A stretch of 13,157 nucleotides of DNA from Bacteroidales bacterium UBA1237 (lineage in GTDB: Bacteria > Bacteroidota > Bacteroidia > Bacteroidales > UBA932): the NCBI GenBank assembly GCA_002308935.1, contig DBWN01000172.1, positions 8,568 to 21,724 on the forward strand, in the 5' to 3' direction. The notes under the pieces were generated by a model. That model made no database searches. It was not told the origin of the DNA and was given only the letters and a program-made list of their open reading frames with translations. Of the stretch, positions 6,452-13,157 are shown in pieces. Positions within the stretch are counted from its first letter, which is position 1. Each line of letters starts with the position of its first letter. A program made the position numbers and the translations under genes.

Positions 6452-8980
6452 ATGGACAAAATATTCGTACCCTTATACAGATACTTGAAGGCGCACAGGG
6501 CTCTTATGTGGACTCTCATGCTTTCATCTTTTCTGGTGTTCGCGTTTTTCGGTCTCAAAATGAGATACGAGGAGGACATCACAAGGCTTCTTCCTTCGTC
6601 TGGATCCTCCGACAGCGATCTGGCGTTCACCTCCCTTAAGGTCAAGGACAAACTCTTTGTACAAATAACCTCCGCCTCCCAGGAAGACCCTCTCGATACT
6701 TACACTTTAGGTGAATACGCGGATGAGTTCACGGCCGGGCTTATGGACCGGGATTCGGTGGAAGGATGCATAGCCAACGTGCTTTACCGGATTGACGATG
6801 ACCTTCCTTTCATGGCCCTTGAATATGCTCTTTCCCATGTCCCATCATTCGTGGACGAATCGTGCTACGAGGAGTTTGACAAGGCAATAGCTTCCGCTGA
6901 CCAGTCCATGGAAAGGAATTATGAAAGGATCATGACGGACATGACCGGCGGGATGACCCAGATGGCTTCGAACGATCCACTGGAACTGCGGAACGTGCTT
7001 TTGAAAAATATCCTTTCCGGAATGGGTATAGCGGGAGAGATCGGAGAACTTGATTTCAGGAAGGTGATAGCGGATGCCGGCACGGGTTATTCTTTGATTG
7101 ATTCCCATTTGTTTTCTCCGGACAGCACCGTGGCCCTCATCTTCATCTCACCGGAGTTCTCATACTTCAACTCGCAGGCGGCAGCCGTTCTTGTCAAGGA
7201 ACTGGAGGCCGAAGTGGCCTCTTTCACCGCGTCACATCCTGATGTGAAGATATATTGCCACGGAGCTCCGATAAGGTCCGAAGGCAACGCGCATTCCATC
7301 AAGAAAGACCTTTTCTGGACAGTGGGGTTGTCCCTCATCATTGTCCTTATAGCGATATTCATCAGCTTCGGAGGATGGAAGATCGTCTGGCAGAACCTCA
7401 TACCAGTGATTTACGGAGCCTTTTTCGCTTTGGCTTGCCTGTACTGGATCAAGGGCGGGATGTCCCTGATGGCACTCGGTCTGGGAGCCATAGTCCTTGG
7501 AGTGGCCTTAAGCTACTGCCTTCACGTGGTGGTCCATCACAGATTCGTTGGGGATGTGGAGAAGATGCTCAAAGACGAGTCGACTCCGGTCTGTCTCGGT
7601 TGCATAACGACAGTAGGCGCCTTCCTCGGTCTTCTTTTGACAAAGAGCGAACTGCTCAGGGACTTCGGAGCCTTCGCATCACTTGCACTTGTCGGCAACA
7701 CACTTTTTGCGCTTGTTTTCCTGCCGCATTTCCTGAAGGACGGAGAGACGAAGAAGAACGCCAATGTGTTCAGGCTGATTGACAAGGTGAACTCCTATCC
7801 CTACGACCGTAAGCCGGTCCTTCTTGCTTTTGTCTGCATTGTCGTACTGGTGGGCTTCATTTTCTCGTCTAAGGTGAAGTTCGATTCCAACCTCAAGAAC
7901 ATAGGCTATGAAGCCAAGGCAATGGTTGAGTCCGAGAATCTTTTCTCGCAGAAAAACTACGGTGGCAGGATCCAGAGGTATTATGCAGCTGCCGCTCCCA
8001 CTCTTGACGAGGCCCTTGAAGGCAACAAGAAGATCGTAGCCGTCCTGGACTCTTTGGGTAAGGAGGGAGTCTCCGCCGGGGCGTCATCCCTGCTGCCTCT
8101 TCTTTTCGTACCTGAATCAGTCCAGGAAGAAAGGATCGATGCTTGGAACCAGTATTGGACACCGGAGAAGGTCGCTTTTGCTCAAAGCCGGATATCGAAT
8201 GCGGCCAGAAAGGTCGGACTGGATCCGGATATGTTCCTTCCTTTCACTGCAATGGTGACGGCGAACTACTATCCAGAGTCTCTCTATGACTCCGGGATCA
8301 TTCCAGAGGGCCTTCTGTGCAACTTCATTGAGGAATCTGAAGGAAGATTCCTGGTGTTCGACGCCGTGAAGATGGCCCCTTCGCTGAAAGATGAAGTGGA
8401 TGCGGCTGTCGCATCCGTTCCACATTCTGTGGTGGTGGATCCTCACTTCTACACCTCCGATATGGTAAAGCTCATAAGGGATGACTTCAATATGACGTTG
8501 CTGATTTCATCACTGTTCGTGCTTGCTGTGCTCCTTGTCTCATTCAGGAACATATGGAGCGCGCTTCTGGCTTTCCTCCCCATGTTCCTGAGCTGGTATG
8601 TGGTCCAGGGGATAATGGCGATCGCCGGCCTGCAGTTCAACCTTATCAATATCATCATTTCGACATTCATCTTCGGTATAGGAGTGGACTACAGCATATT
8701 CGTGATGCAAGGTCTGCTTGCCGGGGCCAGGGGGGAAGACGCCCGTCTTCTGGATTACCATAAGGCGGCGATCGTGTTCTCGGCTTTCGTCCTGGTCGTT
8801 GTCGTCCTTTCTCTACTCTTCGCTTCACATCCGGCAATACATTCCATAGGTCTCAGCACTTTGATAGGAATGACCTCCACGATACTCATCACTTACACTC
8901 TGCAGCCTTTCCTGTTCAGGATTCTGTCGAAGGTCCCTTTCATCAGAAGGTCGTTCGGAATAAGAGAAGAAGTCAAATAG
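6452..8980 (+). CDS. MMPL/RND-superfamily lipid exporter
   Basis: Large inner-membrane transporter of 842 residues, likely to move the lipid product across or out of the inner membrane using the proton gradient. The layout is the duplicated RND form: one N-terminal helix (about 17-35), a periplasmic domain (about 40-285), a bundle of helices (about 287-427), then helix 453-472, a second periplasmic domain (about 475-675) and a final bundle (about 680-825). The second bundle carries FGIGVDYSIF with Asp746, the family's expected proton-relay site. The matching site in the first bundle, VLGVALSYCLH, has no acidic residue. It begins 12 bp after the thioesterase and ends 6 bp before the oxidoreductase. 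Exporters of this class, together with a LolA-like protein, are standard parts of aryl polyene loci. The cargo is inferred from context only. Confidence 0.9.
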   Translation: MDKIFVPLYRYLKAHRALMWTLMLSSFLVFAFFGLKMRYEEDITRLLPSSGSSDSDLAFTSLKVKDKLFVQITSASQEDPLDTYTLGEYADEFTAGLMDRDSVEGCIANVLYRIDDDLPFMALEYALSHVPSFVDESCYEEFDKAIASADQSMERNYERIMTDMTGGMTQMASNDPLELRNVLLKNILSGMGIAGEIGELDFRKVIADAGTGYSLIDSHLFSPDSTVALIFISPEFSYFNSQAAAVLVKELEAEVASFTASHPDVKIYCHGAPIRSEGNAHSIKKDLFWTVGLSLIIVLIAIFISFGGWKIVWQNLIPVIYGAFFALACLYWIKGGMSLMALGLGAIVLGVALSYCLHVVVHHRFVGDVEKMLKDESTPVCLGCITTVGAFLGLLLTKSELLRDFGAFASLALVGNTLFALVFLPHFLKDGETKKNANVFRLIDKVNSYPYDRKPVLLAFVCIVVLVGFIFSSKVKFDSNLKNIGYEAKAMVESENLFSQKNYGGRIQRYYAAAAPTLDEALEGNKKIVAVLDSLGKEGVSAGASSLLPLLFVPESVQEERIDAWNQYWTPEKVAFAQSRISNAARKVGLDPDMFLPFTAMVTANYYPESLYDSGIIPEGLLCNFIEESEGRFLVFDAVKMAPSLKDEVDAAVASVPHSVVVDPHFYTSDMVKLIRDDFNMTLLISSLFVLAVLLVSFRNIWSALLAFLPMFLSWYVVQGIMAIAGLQFNLINIIISTFIFGIGVDYSIFVMQGLLAGARGEDARLLDYHKAAIVFSAFVLVVVVLSLLFASHPAIHSIGLSTLIGMTSTILITYTLQPFLFRILSKVPFIRRSFGIREEVK

Positions 8981-8986
8981 AAGAGG

Positions 8987-10477
8987 ATGCCTGCAGGAAA
9001 ATCCGTCATAATCATAGGTTCCGGTCTGGGCGGTCTCCAGTGCGGTCTGATACTGTGCCGTCATGGTTACAGGGTCACCATAGTTGAGAAGCATACCAGG
9101 CCCGGAGGTTGCCTCCAGTCTTTCGTCAGGGGAGCGCGTTTTGATTGCGGATTCCATTACGTTGGCTCAATGGGTGAAGGGGAGCCGCTCCGCATCCTTA
9201 TGGATTACTACGGGTTGGAAGGTCTTCCTTGGAAAAGACTGGATGAGGACTGCTTCGATGAGATATGTTTCGTCGGGGAGGATTCGTTAAGGTCGTATCC
9301 TCATGCGATGGGTTTCAGGAATTTCGTGAACAGACTGTCCGGAATCTTCCCCGGAAGCCGGGAAGAACTGGAAAACTACGTCTCTGTTCTGGAACAGATC
9401 GGGGACAACACTTTCTCCTCCCTCGAATATCATAAGATGAACCCTCTTTTCCAGAGAAGCGCCCTGAGCTTCCTGGAGGAGACCGTCTCCGATCCTCTTC
9501 TGAGGAAGGTGCTTTCCGGCTCTTCCTTGAGGATGGAGCTTTCTCCAGAACTTCCACTATACGTATACGCCCAGATAGCCGGATCGTTCATAAGGAGCGC
9601 ATGGCGCCTGGAAGGAGGTGGGGACACCTTGGTCAGTACGCTCTGCTCCCGGATAGAGTCTCTTGGAGGAAGGATCATTACCGGTAAGGCCGTTATTTCG
9701 ATTGAATGCGAAGACGGGTCTGTCAAAGGTGTGAAACTCGATGACGACGAAATCCTTTCCGCAGATTACGTCATATCTGACATCCATCCCTCTTTGACGA
9801 TATCCATGATCGGTGAAGGCGGAAAACTGAGGAATGTGTACAGGAAGAGGATGACATCATTTTCCAATACTTATGGTGTTTTCACGGCAAATGTGCGCCT
9901 CAAGAAAGATTCTTTTCCTTACCTGAACCGGAACGTATATATCCATCACGAGGAAGATGACCTGTGGCGCAGCGACCCGTCCCTGAGAGAAAGCGTCATG
10001 GTGCATTTCTATCCTTCGGAAGACGGACGCTATGCTGACCGTATCGACGTGATGTCCCCTATGGATGTCAAAATACTTGAGCGGTGGCGCGACCTTCCCA
10101 GCATGAAAAGAGGGGAGGAGTATGAAAAAGCCAAAACAGCCAAATGGGAAAAGTGCCTCTCATTACTGGAGAGAAGGTTCCCGGGAATAAGGGATTGTAT
10201 CGGAGAAGTCCATACAAGTTCTCCTCTGACCTGGTTGTACTATACAGGAACTCCGGACGGGTCGGCATATGGCGTCAGGAAGGACTTCTCTCACATTCTT
10301 GAGACAGTGATCTCTCCCAGGACTCTGGTGTCCGGTCTGCTGCTCACAGGACAGAATCTGAATCTCCATGGAATACTTGGAGTGTCGCTGACTTCAATAC
10401 TCACTTGCAGCGAAATATTGGGATTCGAGACCATCAGCAAGGAGATATCGGAGATGATAAACCGTAAAGCACGATAA
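8987..10477 (+). CDS. FAD-dependent oxidoreductase, phytoene desaturase / retinol saturase-like (CrtI-RetSat superfamily)
   Basis: Predicted flavoenzyme of 496 residues acting on C-C double bonds of a hydrophobic chain. The N-terminus has the dinucleotide fold GSGLGG (11-16), then VTIVEKHTRPGGCLQSF, where Glu34 should hold the FAD ribose and the RPGG segment is the typical second contact. The C-terminus has LLTGQNLNLHGILGVSLTS (about 445-463), the usual final FAD-binding stretch of the family. Length matches CrtI and RetSat proteins (about 490-510). No transmembrane helix is obvious. It starts 6 bp after the exporter stop, so it belongs to the operon. Direction, desaturation or saturation, cannot be told from sequence. 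It could introduce or remove conjugation in the chain made by the KS/ACP set. General oxidoreductase call secure; substrate unknown. Confidence 0.86.
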   Translation: MPAGKSVIIIGSGLGGLQCGLILCRHGYRVTIVEKHTRPGGCLQSFVRGARFDCGFHYVGSMGEGEPLRILMDYYGLEGLPWKRLDEDCFDEICFVGEDSLRSYPHAMGFRNFVNRLSGIFPGSREELENYVSVLEQIGDNTFSSLEYHKMNPLFQRSALSFLEETVSDPLLRKVLSGSSLRMELSPELPLYVYAQIAGSFIRSAWRLEGGGDTLVSTLCSRIESLGGRIITGKAVISIECEDGSVKGVKLDDDEILSADYVISDIHPSLTISMIGEGGKLRNVYRKRMTSFSNTYGVFTANVRLKKDSFPYLNRNVYIHHEEDDLWRSDPSLRESVMVHFYPSEDGRYADRIDVMSPMDVKILERWRDLPSMKRGEEYEKAKTAKWEKCLSLLERRFPGIRDCIGEVHTSSPLTWLYYTGTPDGSAYGVRKDFSHILETVISPRTLVSGLLLTGQNLNLHGILGVSLTSILTCSEILGFETISKEISEMINRKAR

Positions 10478-10496
10478 TTGCAGTATATTTACGGAT

Positions 10497-10525
10497 TCGG
10501 GAGAAGACTGGATTTTCTTTCCCGA
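10497..10525 (+). repeat. Small hairpin in the gap before the ketoreductase gene
   Basis: An 8-bp stem (TCGGGAGA paired with TTTCCCGA, one G-T wobble) closes a 13-base loop in the 67-bp gap, the longest inside the operon. No T-run follows, so it does not look like a terminator. It might affect mRNA processing or the relative output of the last three genes. Weak evidence. Confidence 0.25.
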
Positions 10526-10544
10526 CAGTACAAACGATCAACAG

Positions 10545-11270
10545 ATGAAGACAGCTTTAGTAACGGGCGGAAGCCGTGGAATCGGACGTGCGATATGCGT
10601 GAAGTTCGCGTCACTGGGATATCATGTAATCGTGAATTACGTTTCCAACGATGATGCAGCCCGCTCCACTCTTGAGGATATAACCAAAGCCGGAGGCACC
10701 GGCGAACTTCTGAAATTCGATGTGGCCGACCAGGAAGCTTCGCTCTCGGCGATTACTTCTTGGCAGGAAAGCCATCCGGGAGAATATGTCGAAGTCCTGG
10801 TCAATAATGCCGGCATCCGCCGTGACAGCCTGCTCCTTTGGCTGGAGAAGGAAGATTGGTACAAGGTGATCGGCACAAACCTCAACGGATTCTACAATGT
10901 CACCCGGCCTTTGCTCCAGCCTATGGTTGTCCATCGGCATGGCAGGATCGTCAATGTGGCGTCCCTTTCCGGACTTAAAGGCTTGCCCGGACAGACGAAC
11001 TACTCGGCGGCCAAAGGCGGGCTTATCGCAGCCACCAAAGCTTTGGCACAGGAAGTTGCCCCGAGGGGCGTTACCGTCAATGCTGTCGCACCGGGATTCG
11101 TTGAGACGGATATGGTGGAGGGACTTGATGAAGACTCTCTCAAGAAAGACATTCCCTCCAGGCGTTTCGGGAAACCTGAGGAGGTCGCTTCTCTGGTCGC
11201 TTTCCTCGCCAGCGATGACGCTTCATACATTACCGGCCAAGTTGTCTCCATCAATGGTGGCCTATTCTGA
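10545..11270 (+). CDS. 3-oxoacyl-ACP reductase, FabG-type short-chain dehydrogenase
   Basis: Cytosolic NADPH-dependent ketoreductase expected to reduce 3-oxoacyl-ACP to 3-hydroxyacyl-ACP between the KS and dehydratase steps. The 241 residues form one SDR domain: cofactor loop TGGSRGIG (7-14), NNAG (87-90), Asn114, and catalytic Ser140, Tyr153 and Lys157 in the YSAAK motif. The end of the domain has the FabG-like NAVAPGFVETDM and YITGQVVSINGG segments. All catalytic residues are intact. It follows the oxidoreductase after 67 bp and precedes the LolA-like gene by 28 bp. Given its place beside a dedicated KS, ACP and dehydratase, it is more likely pathway-specific, like the ketoreductase of aryl polyene loci, than the housekeeping fabG. 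The gene symbol is left blank for that reason. Confidence 0.92.
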   Translation: MKTALVTGGSRGIGRAICVKFASLGYHVIVNYVSNDDAARSTLEDITKAGGTGELLKFDVADQEASLSAITSWQESHPGEYVEVLVNNAGIRRDSLLLWLEKEDWYKVIGTNLNGFYNVTRPLLQPMVVHRHGRIVNVASLSGLKGLPGQTNYSAAKGGLIAATKALAQEVAPRGVTVNAVAPGFVETDMVEGLDEDSLKKDIPSRRFGKPEEVASLVAFLASDDASYITGQVVSINGGLF

Positions 11271-11298
11271 CAGAAAAAGAAAGATACAAGAAATACAC

Positions 11299-11928
11299 AT
11301 GAGAAAATTTTTCGCCATAGCGGCTTCAATGATAATGCTCCTGACATTTGGAGTAAATCTTTCCGCACAAGATGCCATCCTCAAGAAGATAGAGTCCGCC
11401 GGAGCGGCGTTCACGACTATTGAAGCGTCCTTCACTCAGACAAGGACAATCAAGGCTTCCGGGAACACTACCGTATCCAAGGGCGATCTTTATTTCAACG
11501 CTCCGGGACAATTGGCGATGTTGTATTCACAGCCTTCAGGAGAGTGCCTCATAATCAACGGGAACACCCTTCACATGAACCGCTCAGGAAGGGCGACGAC
11601 TTATGACGCTACCAAGGTGGCTACGATGATGGGCCTTCGTAACACCCTTATGGACTGCATTCAGGGCAAGACTTCTAAAGTGGCTTCCGAAAATGACGCT
11701 TCCATGACTGTCGCAGACACCAAGGACGGATACCTGGTGACCATAAAGGCCAACAACGCTTCTCCGAGAGGATATTCATCAATCTCTCTGCTTTACCGCA
11801 AGAGTGACTGTGTGGTTACGAAGATGATTCTTGACGAGTTCTCGGGAATAAGGACTGTATACGATATGGCCGGCATAAAACTTAAGGGCGCCATCGACCA
11901 GTCCAAGTTCAAGATTCCTTCCAGATAG
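11299..11928 (+). CDS. LolA-like periplasmic lipid/lipoprotein carrier protein
   Basis: Secreted protein of 209 residues, likely a soluble periplasmic carrier that ferries a lipid or lipoprotein to the outer membrane. MRKFFAIAASMIMLLTFG followed by LSA gives a clear Sec signal peptide with cleavage expected after Ala23, and there is no lipobox cysteine. The mature part has the LolA pattern: a helix ending in IEASFTQTRTIK, then SKGDLYFNAPGQLAMLYSQP and a string of beta strands (CLIINGNTLHM and on). The frame is open upstream through the end of the ketoreductase gene, but that extension shows no homology and would bury the signal peptide; the ATG at 11299 is the right start. In aryl polyene loci a LolA-family gene lies with an MMPL exporter; the same pairing here suggests this is a dedicated carrier, not the housekeeping LolA. 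Three cysteines in the mature protein are unexplained. Confidence 0.85.
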   Translation: MRKFFAIAASMIMLLTFGVNLSAQDAILKKIESAGAAFTTIEASFTQTRTIKASGNTTVSKGDLYFNAPGQLAMLYSQPSGECLIINGNTLHMNRSGRATTYDATKVATMMGLRNTLMDCIQGKTSKVASENDASMTVADTKDGYLVTIKANNASPRGYSSISLLYRKSDCVVTKMILDEFSGIRTVYDMAGIKLKGAIDQSKFKIPSR

Positions 11929-11946
11929 TTAAATGACGACAATGAT

Positions 11947-12681
11947 ATGATTCGCAACCAGGACTACAAAAATGCCGCATTGGCGGCCTTGAAAGGCAAT
12001 TGGGCTCCGGCTCTTGTCGCTACGATCATCTTCTTTCTGTTAGTGGCTGTAATTGCTACTCCGGGAGCATTTGCTGATCCTGTCAGAAATCCTGGATTTT
12101 ATTTCGGGATTGCCGGAGGCGTCACTTTCATCACTTTCTTTATCGGAGTTCCGATGCAGATAGGGTACTATAACGCATTCAAGGAACTTTATGTGAGCGG
12201 TGACAATGCGATTACCGGAAACATGTTCAGTCTCGGATTCAGCAAGTTCTTCAAAAAGATTTTCGCTTATCTTCTGGTGGGACTGATCGTGATGGTCGGA
12301 TTCTTCCTTCTTGTCATCCCCGGAATCATTCTGGCATACGCTTACGTGCTCGTCCCCTATCTTCTTGTCGATGAGCCGGACCTTTCAATTGTCCAGACTC
12401 TTAAGAGGAGCCGCACTCTGATGAAAGGACACAAGTTTGATGTGTTCTATCTTGAACTCAGTTTCATCGGATGGGCGATACTGGCCGTATTGACGTTTGG
12501 TATCGGATATCTTTGGCTTATGCCTTATATAGCGACTTCCATAGGAGTCTTCTACAAGGATGTCGTTGCTGGTACAGCAGGGAAGTCGGCGGATCCCCTT
12601 ACAGGAATCGCTCCTGATCCTGAACCGAAAGTTTCTTCTCCTGAAAGCTATATGCCATCTGAAGAGCCCAAGGCGGAATAG
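11947..12681 (+). CDS. DUF975-type multi-pass membrane protein
   Basis: Inner-membrane protein of 244 residues with no known reaction. Hydrophobic segments lie at about 20-38, 52-72, 105-140 (probably two helices) and 170-205 (probably two helices). The stretch TLKRSRTLMKGHKFDVF, followed by LELSFIGWAILAVLTFGIG and an LMPY segment, is the hallmark of the DUF975 family. The tail after about residue 208 is hydrophilic, rich in Pro, Glu and Ser, and probably disordered in the cytosol. It starts 18 bp after the LolA-like stop on the same strand and is followed by a strong terminator, so it is the last gene of the transcript. It may help membrane insertion or trafficking of the pathway product, or may simply share the transcript. 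Confidence 0.78.
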   Translation: MIRNQDYKNAALAALKGNWAPALVATIIFFLLVAVIATPGAFADPVRNPGFYFGIAGGVTFITFFIGVPMQIGYYNAFKELYVSGDNAITGNMFSLGFSKFFKKIFAYLLVGLIVMVGFFLLVIPGIILAYAYVLVPYLLVDEPDLSIVQTLKRSRTLMKGHKFDVFYLELSFIGWAILAVLTFGIGYLWLMPYIATSIGVFYKDVVAGTAGKSADPLTGIAPDPEPKVSSPESYMPSEEPKAE

Positions 12682-12708
12682 CTCCTTCTCCTGGATTGGA
12701 TAAAAGAT

Positions 12709-12754
12709 AATACGAAAGCGGCGGACTGCATTGGCGGTCCGTCGCTTCGTTATT
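12709..12754. terminator. Bidirectional intrinsic terminator
   Basis: A 12-bp G+C-rich stem (12718-12729 with 12734-12745, two G-T wobbles) closes an ATTG tetraloop. It is extended outward by CGAA/TTCG and an A+T-rich base with single-base bulges. T-rich sequence follows on the plus strand (TTATTACTTCTTTC), and the other side is T-rich when read on the minus strand (ATTATCTTTTATCC). It lies between the convergent DUF975 and rimM genes and should end both transcripts. Confidence 0.82.
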
Positions 12755-12773
12755 ACTTCTTTCATGAACGGAA

Positions 12774-13157
12774 TCAGAACAATCCTTCCGGAATCCGCAT
12801 CATTATCGTCTTTTCCTTGTCGTTGACTTCCAGGACAAGATCCTCATGAAGGGGCAGCATCACTTGTCCGCCGGGGGTCTCAAGGTAGATGCAAGGGTTT
12901 CCGGGAATGTCCTCGTAATCTGAAATCTCACCCGCGACCTTGCCGTTCTCGTCAAGGAGAGTCCAGCCAATGAGGCTGTCAAGGCTTTCCTCGTCTTCTA
13001 TCTCATAGATGTCGGTCTCACCGTAAACGGCTTTCCCGGCAATCTCTTCAGCGTCCTCGAGGTTCGATACACCGGTAAGACGTACGACGGCTTTTGAATT
13101 TCCTTTCTTGGAAAAGGATTCAATGAAGAAAGGAACCGGAAGTCCATCGAAATAGAT
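12774..13157 (-). CDS. rimM: Ribosome maturation factor RimM, C-terminal part (cut by window edge)
   Basis: RimM binds ribosomal protein S19 and helps mature the 30S head and process 16S rRNA in the cytosol. Translating the minus strand from the right edge gives 127 residues ending at TGA (12774-12776). The visible part begins IYFDGLPVPFFIESFSKKG, the end of the N-terminal barrel domain, then a linker with GKAVYGETDIYEIE. The PRC-barrel domain follows, with LIGWTLLDENGKVAGEISDY, EDIPGNPCIYLE and MLPLHEDLVLEV. The C-terminus RIPEGLF matches the usual (L/I)PEGL ending. Relatives run about 170-180 residues, so some 45-50 N-terminal residues lie outside the window. It has no start codon inside the window. 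It is a housekeeping gene, convergent with and apparently unrelated to the lipid operon. Confidence 0.9.
   Translation of the reverse strand: MYFDGLPVPFFIESFSKKGNSKAVVRLTGVSNLEDAEEIAGKAVYGETDIYEIEDEESLDSLIGWTLLDENGKVAGEISDYEDIPGNPCIYLETPGGQVMLPLHEDLVLEVNDKEKTIMMRIPEGLF

Noticed and set aside
7255..7782. 175-codon open frame inside the exporter gene in another frame
   Set aside because: Arg/Pro/Ser-rich shadow translation with no domain. The exporter frame is continuous through it with correct helices and motifs.
10897..11298. In-frame upstream extension of the LolA-like gene (a 343-residue reading frame)
   Set aside because: The extra 134 residues overlap the ketoreductase gene in another frame, look like non-coding translation and would bury the signal peptide. 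The start is 11299.
1..13157. CRISPR arrays, tRNA/rRNA genes, insertion sequences, phage or attachment sites
   Set aside because: No spaced direct repeats, cloverleaf-type sequences, transposase-like frames or terminal inverted repeats were seen by eye. A covariance-model RNA search was not possible here.

Overview
The window reads as chromosomal DNA of a Bacteroidota bacterium, most likely order Bacteroidales. Reasons: base composition near 50% G+C, heavy use of AGG for arginine, weak or absent Shine-Dalgarno sites at many starts, two intergenic matches to the Bacteroidota -7 promoter box TAnnTTTG, and Bacteroidota-looking versions of RimM, the acyltransferase and the hot-dog dehydratase. 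Genus cannot be assigned from the sequence alone. Coding density is very high. I see no tRNA, rRNA, CRISPR array, insertion sequence or phage gene.

Layout. (1) 1-1424, plus: 3' part of a polysaccharide flippase of the MOP/Wzx type, cut by the window edge. (2) 1434-2480, minus: a GpsA-like glycerol-3-phosphate dehydrogenase, convergent with the flippase. (3) 2481-2668: divergent promoter region with a -7 box on each strand and an inverted repeat between them. (4) 2669-12681, plus: ten tightly spaced genes that look like one transcription unit: phospholipid-type acyltransferase, beta-ketoacyl-ACP synthase (KS), acyl carrier protein (ACP), hot-dog dehydratase of the kind that lacks the FabZ histidine, 4HBT thioesterase, MMPL/RND-type exporter, FAD-dependent phytoene-desaturase/retinol-saturase-like oxidoreductase, FabG-type ketoreductase, LolA-like periplasmic carrier and a DUF975-type membrane protein. 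(5) 12682-12773: a strong bidirectional hairpin terminator. (6) 12774-13157, minus: 3' part of rimM, cut by the window edge.

How the genes fit together. KS + ACP + ketoreductase + dehydratase form the core of an iterative type II fatty acid/polyene synthase. With a thioesterase, an acyltransferase, an MMPL exporter and a LolA-like carrier, the set matches the parts list of aryl polyene (APE) and flexirubin loci, whose products are acylated lipids placed in the outer membrane. The locus is reduced: inside the window there is no ammonia-lyase, no AMP-ligase for an aryl starter, no second KS/chain-length factor and no canonical HFPG dehydratase. It does carry a FAD oxidoreductase able in principle to change double bonds. 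The product is therefore unknown, and this is the most interesting feature of the window. The divergent GpsA-like gene could supply glycerol-3-phosphate, a plausible acceptor for the acyltransferase, but that link is an inference.
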